Positions 61,001 through 64,000 of a stretch of DNA of 64,000 bases are shown here, one piece after another. The DNA comes from Bog-473 sp963742035 (GTDB taxonomy: Bacteria > Actinomycetota > Acidimicrobiia > Acidimicrobiales > RAAP-2), in NCBI GenBank assembly GCA_963742035.1, contig CAVUKH010000002.1, positions 186,001-250,000 of the forward strand, written 5' to 3'. The notes under the pieces are model-generated. The model saw only the letters and a list, made by a program, of their open reading frames with translations, had not been told where the DNA came from and did not search any database. Made by a program: the position numbers and the translations under genes. How positions within the stretch are numbered: the stretch's first letter is position 1; every line of letters begins with the position of its first letter.

Positions 61001-62194
61001 TCAGGCGTCGAGCGCGTTGGCCGCCGCCACCGAGGCCAGCCAGCGGGCACTGGGCTTCGGGGACCGGGCGAACGTGGCGCGATCGACACCCACGATCCCG
61101 AACTTCGGCGTGTACCCCATCGCCCACTCGAAGTTGTCGAGGAGCGACCAGTAGATGTAGCCCCGCACGTCCACCCCGTCAGCGAGTGCGTGTAGCACGC
61201 CGGACAGCGCCTGGCGCACATAGTCGATGCGTTGCTCGTCGTCCGTGGTGCCGATGCCGTTCTCCGTGACCAGGAGAGGTAAGGAGCCGCGGGTGTAGGC
61301 CCAGGCGCGCCGGAGACAGTTGCCGAGCGATGCGGGGTAGAACTCGTAGCCCATGTCGAGAATGGGCACGCCGTCCCCGTAGCCGGCCCAACCGTCGGGG
61401 CCGATCAGCATGCGGGTGTAGACCTGCACACCCAGAAAGTCATCTCCCTCGGTGGCGTTCAGAAAGACGTCCTCGGCATGGTGTCTGATGCGCTCGAGCT
61501 TCTCCTCGCCTCCGGGGGCCGACTGGTAGTCGGTCATGGACAACGTCAAACCGACCGGGACACCCGGCGCTCCGGCACGGATGGTCTCGACCGCGACGCG
61601 GTGTGCCGCCGCGAAGCGGGCCGCGACGGCACGGGAGAGAACCAGATCCTTCTTGCCCGGAGGGAACATCCCGGCGTGCCAGCCCATGGTGGCCGCGATG
61701 TTGGGCTCGTTGAGCGTGCACGCCCTCGCCATGACATCGCCCAGGGCTTCGGTGACGACGCCACAGAAGCGACCGAAGCGTTCGACGGCACGGTCGGTCT
61801 CCCAGCCGCCTTGAGCAGTGAGCCACTGGGGCGTGGTGAAGTGATGGAGCGTCACCACTGGGTCCACGCCTCGCTCACGCAACCCGACGCACTGCCGCCG
61901 GTAGTGGGCCAACGCGGCCCGGGAGAATTCGCCCGCGGCCGGCTCAATGCGGCTCCACTCCACCGAGAAGCGGTAGTTGTCAAAGCCGAGACCAGCGACC
62001 AGGTCGGCGTCCTCTTCCCAGCGGTTCCACGAGTCGCAGCAGTCTCCCGAAGGCTCGGTGCAGCCGGAGCCCGGGGTGTGCTCGAAGGCCCACCAGTCGT
62101 TGTTGGAGTTGCCGCCCTCAATCTGATGGGCCGCCGTGGCGGTGCCCCACTTGAACCCCGGCGGGAATGCCAGCCCCGATTTCGTCCCGGCCAT
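61001..62194 (-). CDS. Glycoside hydrolase family 1 (beta-glucosidase-like)
   Basis: A 397-residue cytoplasmic beta-glycosidase. FPPGFKWGTATAAHQIEGG is the N-terminal signature (WGTATAAHQIEG), the acid/base Glu lies in CTLNEPN and the nucleophile Glu in LLVTENGIG; IYWSLLDNFEWAMGY is the last conserved block. It is shorter than the usual 440-470 residues. Substrate may be a glucoside or related sugar. Confidence 0.93.
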   Translation of the reverse strand: MAGTKSGLAFPPGFKWGTATAAHQIEGGNSNNDWWAFEHTPGSGCTEPSGDCCDSWNRWEEDADLVAGLGFDNYRFSVEWSRIEPAAGEFSRAALAHYRRQCVGLRERGVDPVVTLHHFTTPQWLTAQGGWETDRAVERFGRFCGVVTEALGDVMARACTLNEPNIAATMGWHAGMFPPGKKDLVLSRAVAARFAAAHRVAVETIRAGAPGVPVGLTLSMTDYQSAPGGEEKLERIRHHAEDVFLNATEGDDFLGVQVYTRMLIGPDGWAGYGDGVPILDMGYEFYPASLGNCLRRAWAYTRGSLPLLVTENGIGTTDDEQRIDYVRQALSGVLHALADGVDVRGYIYWSLLDNFEWAMGYTPKFGIVGVDRATFARSPKPSARWLASVAAANALDA

Positions 62195-62251
62195 GGCCGC
62201 GTCCTTCCGCTTGCGTTCGGCTCGTGGGGGGCACGGTATCGTTCCCTGACA

Positions 62252-63253
62252 ATGACGTCACATTCCTCGCCGACGACCGACGTCCCCGGTTCGGAGCCGA
62301 CGGAGACGCTTGCCCCCGGGACCGGCGCGGCGTCTCCCATGGTGGAGGCACACGGGCTCGTCAAGCGCTTCGGCGCCTTCGTTGCCGTCGACGGGGTCGA
62401 TTTCACCATCGCCAAGGGCGAGTCGTTCGGCTTCCTCGGGCCCAACGGGGCCGGCAAGACGTCGACCATGCGGATGATCTCGTGCATCAGCCCGCTCAGC
62501 GGAGGCACGCTCCGTGTGCTGGGGATGGATCCGGCCACCGACGGTCCCCGCATCCGGTCCCGCATGGGGCTCGTGCCCCAAGAGGACTCACTGGACCTGG
62601 AGCTCACGGTCCTCGACAACCTGATGATCTACGGCCGTTACTTCGACATGCCCAAGAAGGTGATCCGCGAGCGGGCCGAGCAGCTGCTCGACTTCGCCCA
62701 GCTCACCGAGCGGGCCAACGACCGGGTCGACCCCTTGTCGGGTGGGATGAAGCGACGTCTCACGATCGCTCGGGCGCTCATCTCCGACCCGGACCTCCTC
62801 ATTCTGGACGAGCCGACGACCGGTCTCGATCCGCAGGCCCGTCACCTGCTGTGGGATCGTCTCTACCGCCTCAAGCAGGACGGGGTCACACTGGTCATCA
62901 CCACGCACTACATGGATGAGGCCGAACAACTCTGCGACCGCCTCGTCGTCATGGACAAGGGGCGGTTCGCCGCGGAGGGCTCGCCGCGCCAGTTGATCGA
63001 GGAGTACTCCACCAAAGAGGTTGTCGAGCTGCGCTTCGCACCGGGCCAGCACGAGGAGGTGGCTCCGTCGCTGGCGGACCTGGCGGAGCGTCAAGAGGTG
63101 CTGCCCGACCGCATCCTCCTCTACACGGACGACGGCGACGCCGCACTGGCCGAGGTCGCCCGCATGGGCCACGTGGCCCGGGCCACACTCGTGCGTCGTT
63201 CGACGCTGGAGGACGTCTTCCTCCGCCTCACCGGCCGCTCACTGGTCGACTGA
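62252..63253 (+). CDS. ABC-2 type exporter ATP-binding protein
   Basis: A 333-residue ATPase of the DrrA/NodI type. Walker A GPNGAGKTSTMRM, signature LSGGMKRRLTIARAL, Walker B LLILDEPTTGLDP, and ITTHYMDEAEQLCDR with the H-loop His. The last about 90 residues form the accessory domain of this group. ATG 62252 chosen; the upstream reading shadows the GH1 gene. The permease gene begins four bases after its stop. Confidence 0.94.
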   Translation: MTSHSSPTTDVPGSEPTETLAPGTGAASPMVEAHGLVKRFGAFVAVDGVDFTIAKGESFGFLGPNGAGKTSTMRMISCISPLSGGTLRVLGMDPATDGPRIRSRMGLVPQEDSLDLELTVLDNLMIYGRYFDMPKKVIRERAEQLLDFAQLTERANDRVDPLSGGMKRRLTIARALISDPDLLILDEPTTGLDPQARHLLWDRLYRLKQDGVTLVITTHYMDEAEQLCDRLVVMDKGRFAAEGSPRQLIEEYSTKEVVELRFAPGQHEEVAPSLADLAERQEVLPDRILLYTDDGDAALAEVARMGHVARATLVRRSTLEDVFLRLTGRSLVD

Positions 63254-63257
63254 TCCG

Positions 63258-64000
63258 ATGACGGCCGTCGGCGATGCGGCAACGCCGGGGAGCGCCGCGC
63301 TCTTCGGCCACGGCGACGAGCGCGCCACCCGTCGCTTCGCCACGCCGATGTGGCTACGGGCGGCCCGCTACTGGGGCTACCAGTACAAGCGCACGTGGCG
63401 CAGTTCGGTCGTGACCAGCTTCCTCATTCCGGTGCTGTACCTGGCGGCCATGGGTGTCGCGCTGGGCTCACTCATCGACAAGCATTCGCACGGCGTCGAC
63501 GGCGTGAGCTACGTCGCCTTCCTGGCCCCCGGCCTGTTGGCAGGCACGTGCATGCAAATCGGCACGAACGACGCGACCTATCCGGTGATGGGCGCCATCA
63601 AGTGGATGCGCACCTACTTCGCCCAACTGGCGGGACCGCTCAGCGTCTATGACGTGTTGCTCGGACACCTGGCCTGGATCGCCGCCCGGCTGGCGATCGT
63701 GACCACCATCTACCTGGCCGTGATGGCGCTCTTCGGGGTCGTGTACTCCCCGTGGGCGATCCTGGCGCTCCCGGCTGCCGTCCTGACCGGCATGGCGTTC
63801 GCCGGACCGGTGAGTGCCTTCGCGGCCACCCAGGACAAGGACTCCTCCTTCTCGACGTTGTACCGGTTTGCCATCATCCCGATGTTCCTCTTCTCGGGGA
63901 CCTTCTTCCCCATTTCGCAACTGCCGACGTGGCTGGAGGTGGTGGCCTATTGCACGCCCCTCTACCACGGCGTGGCGTTGTGTCGCGATCTGACTCTCGG
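63258..64000 (+). CDS. ABC-2 type exporter permease (partial)
   Basis: At least 247 residues are visible; the 3' end lies beyond the window. ARYWGYQYKRTWRSSVVTSFLIPVLYL (first helix motif YKRTWRSSV), FLAPGLLAGT and the last visible block LFSGTFFPISQLPTWLEVVAYCTPLYHG (in part FFPISQLP) match NodJ/DrrB-type permeases with six membrane segments. It works with the ATPase just upstream; exported substance unknown. Confidence 0.92.
   Translation, partial: MTAVGDAATPGSAALFGHGDERATRRFATPMWLRAARYWGYQYKRTWRSSVVTSFLIPVLYLAAMGVALGSLIDKHSHGVDGVSYVAFLAPGLLAGTCMQIGTNDATYPVMGAIKWMRTYFAQLAGPLSVYDVLLGHLAWIAARLAIVTTIYLAVMALFGVVYSPWAILALPAAVLTGMAFAGPVSAFAATQDKDSSFSTLYRFAIIPMFLFSGTFFPISQLPTWLEVVAYCTPLYHGVALCRDLTL

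Noticed and set aside
1..64000. CRISPR array, prophage, insertion sequence, tRNA or rRNA
   Set aside because: No regularly spaced repeats, transposase or integrase frames, cloverleaf or rRNA-like segments were seen on reading both strands.

Overview
The window is high-GC, densely packed, with many GTG/TTG starts and 1-11 bp gene overlaps. Four-gene-wide use of DinB-type enzymes that depend on mycothiol (8.5, 10.0 and 30.7 kb), Rpf-like muralytic proteins, a DipZ-type CcdA-thioredoxin fusion and a P450-ferredoxin pair point to an Actinomycetota genome. I cannot fix the class. No rRNA, tRNA, CRISPR, transposase or phage gene was seen; this looks like chromosomal housekeeping and catabolic DNA.

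Layout. 1-4.6 kb (minus): a five-gene branched-chain amino-acid type ABC importer (livG-F-H-M-K, the last running off the window). 4.8-7.2 kb: a membrane protein joining a degenerate kinase domain to an MprF-like flippase domain. 7.4-8.4 kb: cysteine dioxygenase plus rhodanese. 8.5-10.8 kb: an ArsR / SRPBCC / DinB operon and a further DinB-type gene. 11-16 kb: two Fe(II)/2-oxoglutarate dioxygenases around a GNAT and an atypical crotonase, a DUF5666-like secreted protein, and P450 plus [3Fe-4S] ferredoxin. 16-18.5 kb: MFS exporter with divergent TetR. 18.5-29.7 kb: mixed singletons (PilZ, phosphotransferase, GNAT, quinone-oxidoreductase-like, TetR/epimerase pair, ketopantoate-reductase-like, orphan substrate-binding protein plus cupin, class III adenylate cyclase, acyl desaturase, RDD protein). 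29.8-31.1 kb: a second ArsR / SRPBCC-DinB module, the latter frameshifted. 31-37 kb (minus): CocE-type hydrolase, nitroreductase, amidohydrolase, zwf. 37-44 kb: secreted GH5 glycosidase, small membrane protein, YunG-like protein, nitrilase, ureohydrolase, serine hydrolase, SDR. 44-52.4 kb: the Kdp potassium system. 52.4-57.4 kb: a broken nucleosidase, an epoxide-hydrolase-like protein, two Rpf-like paralogues with a shared leader, an acyl-CoA synthetase and a CsbD relic. 57.4-64 kb: DipZ, a membrane protein, an alpha/beta hydrolase, a GH1 beta-glucosidase and an ABC exporter.

Points that stand out: (1) two Rpf-like genes share a ~175 bp untranslated leader whose sequence, but not reading frame, is conserved and which folds into the same stems: a candidate riboswitch; a perfect TGTGA-N6-TCACA CRP-type site lies upstream and an adenylate cyclase is encoded 27 kb away. 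(2) The Kdp locus has a split KdpD whose two halves are transcribed divergently, a 27-residue membrane peptide ahead of kdpF, and an OB-fold-like gene coupled to kdpC. (3) The ArsR-SRPBCC-DinB module occurs twice. (4) Four loci carry single-base-type frame disruptions, so decay and assembly error must be told apart.
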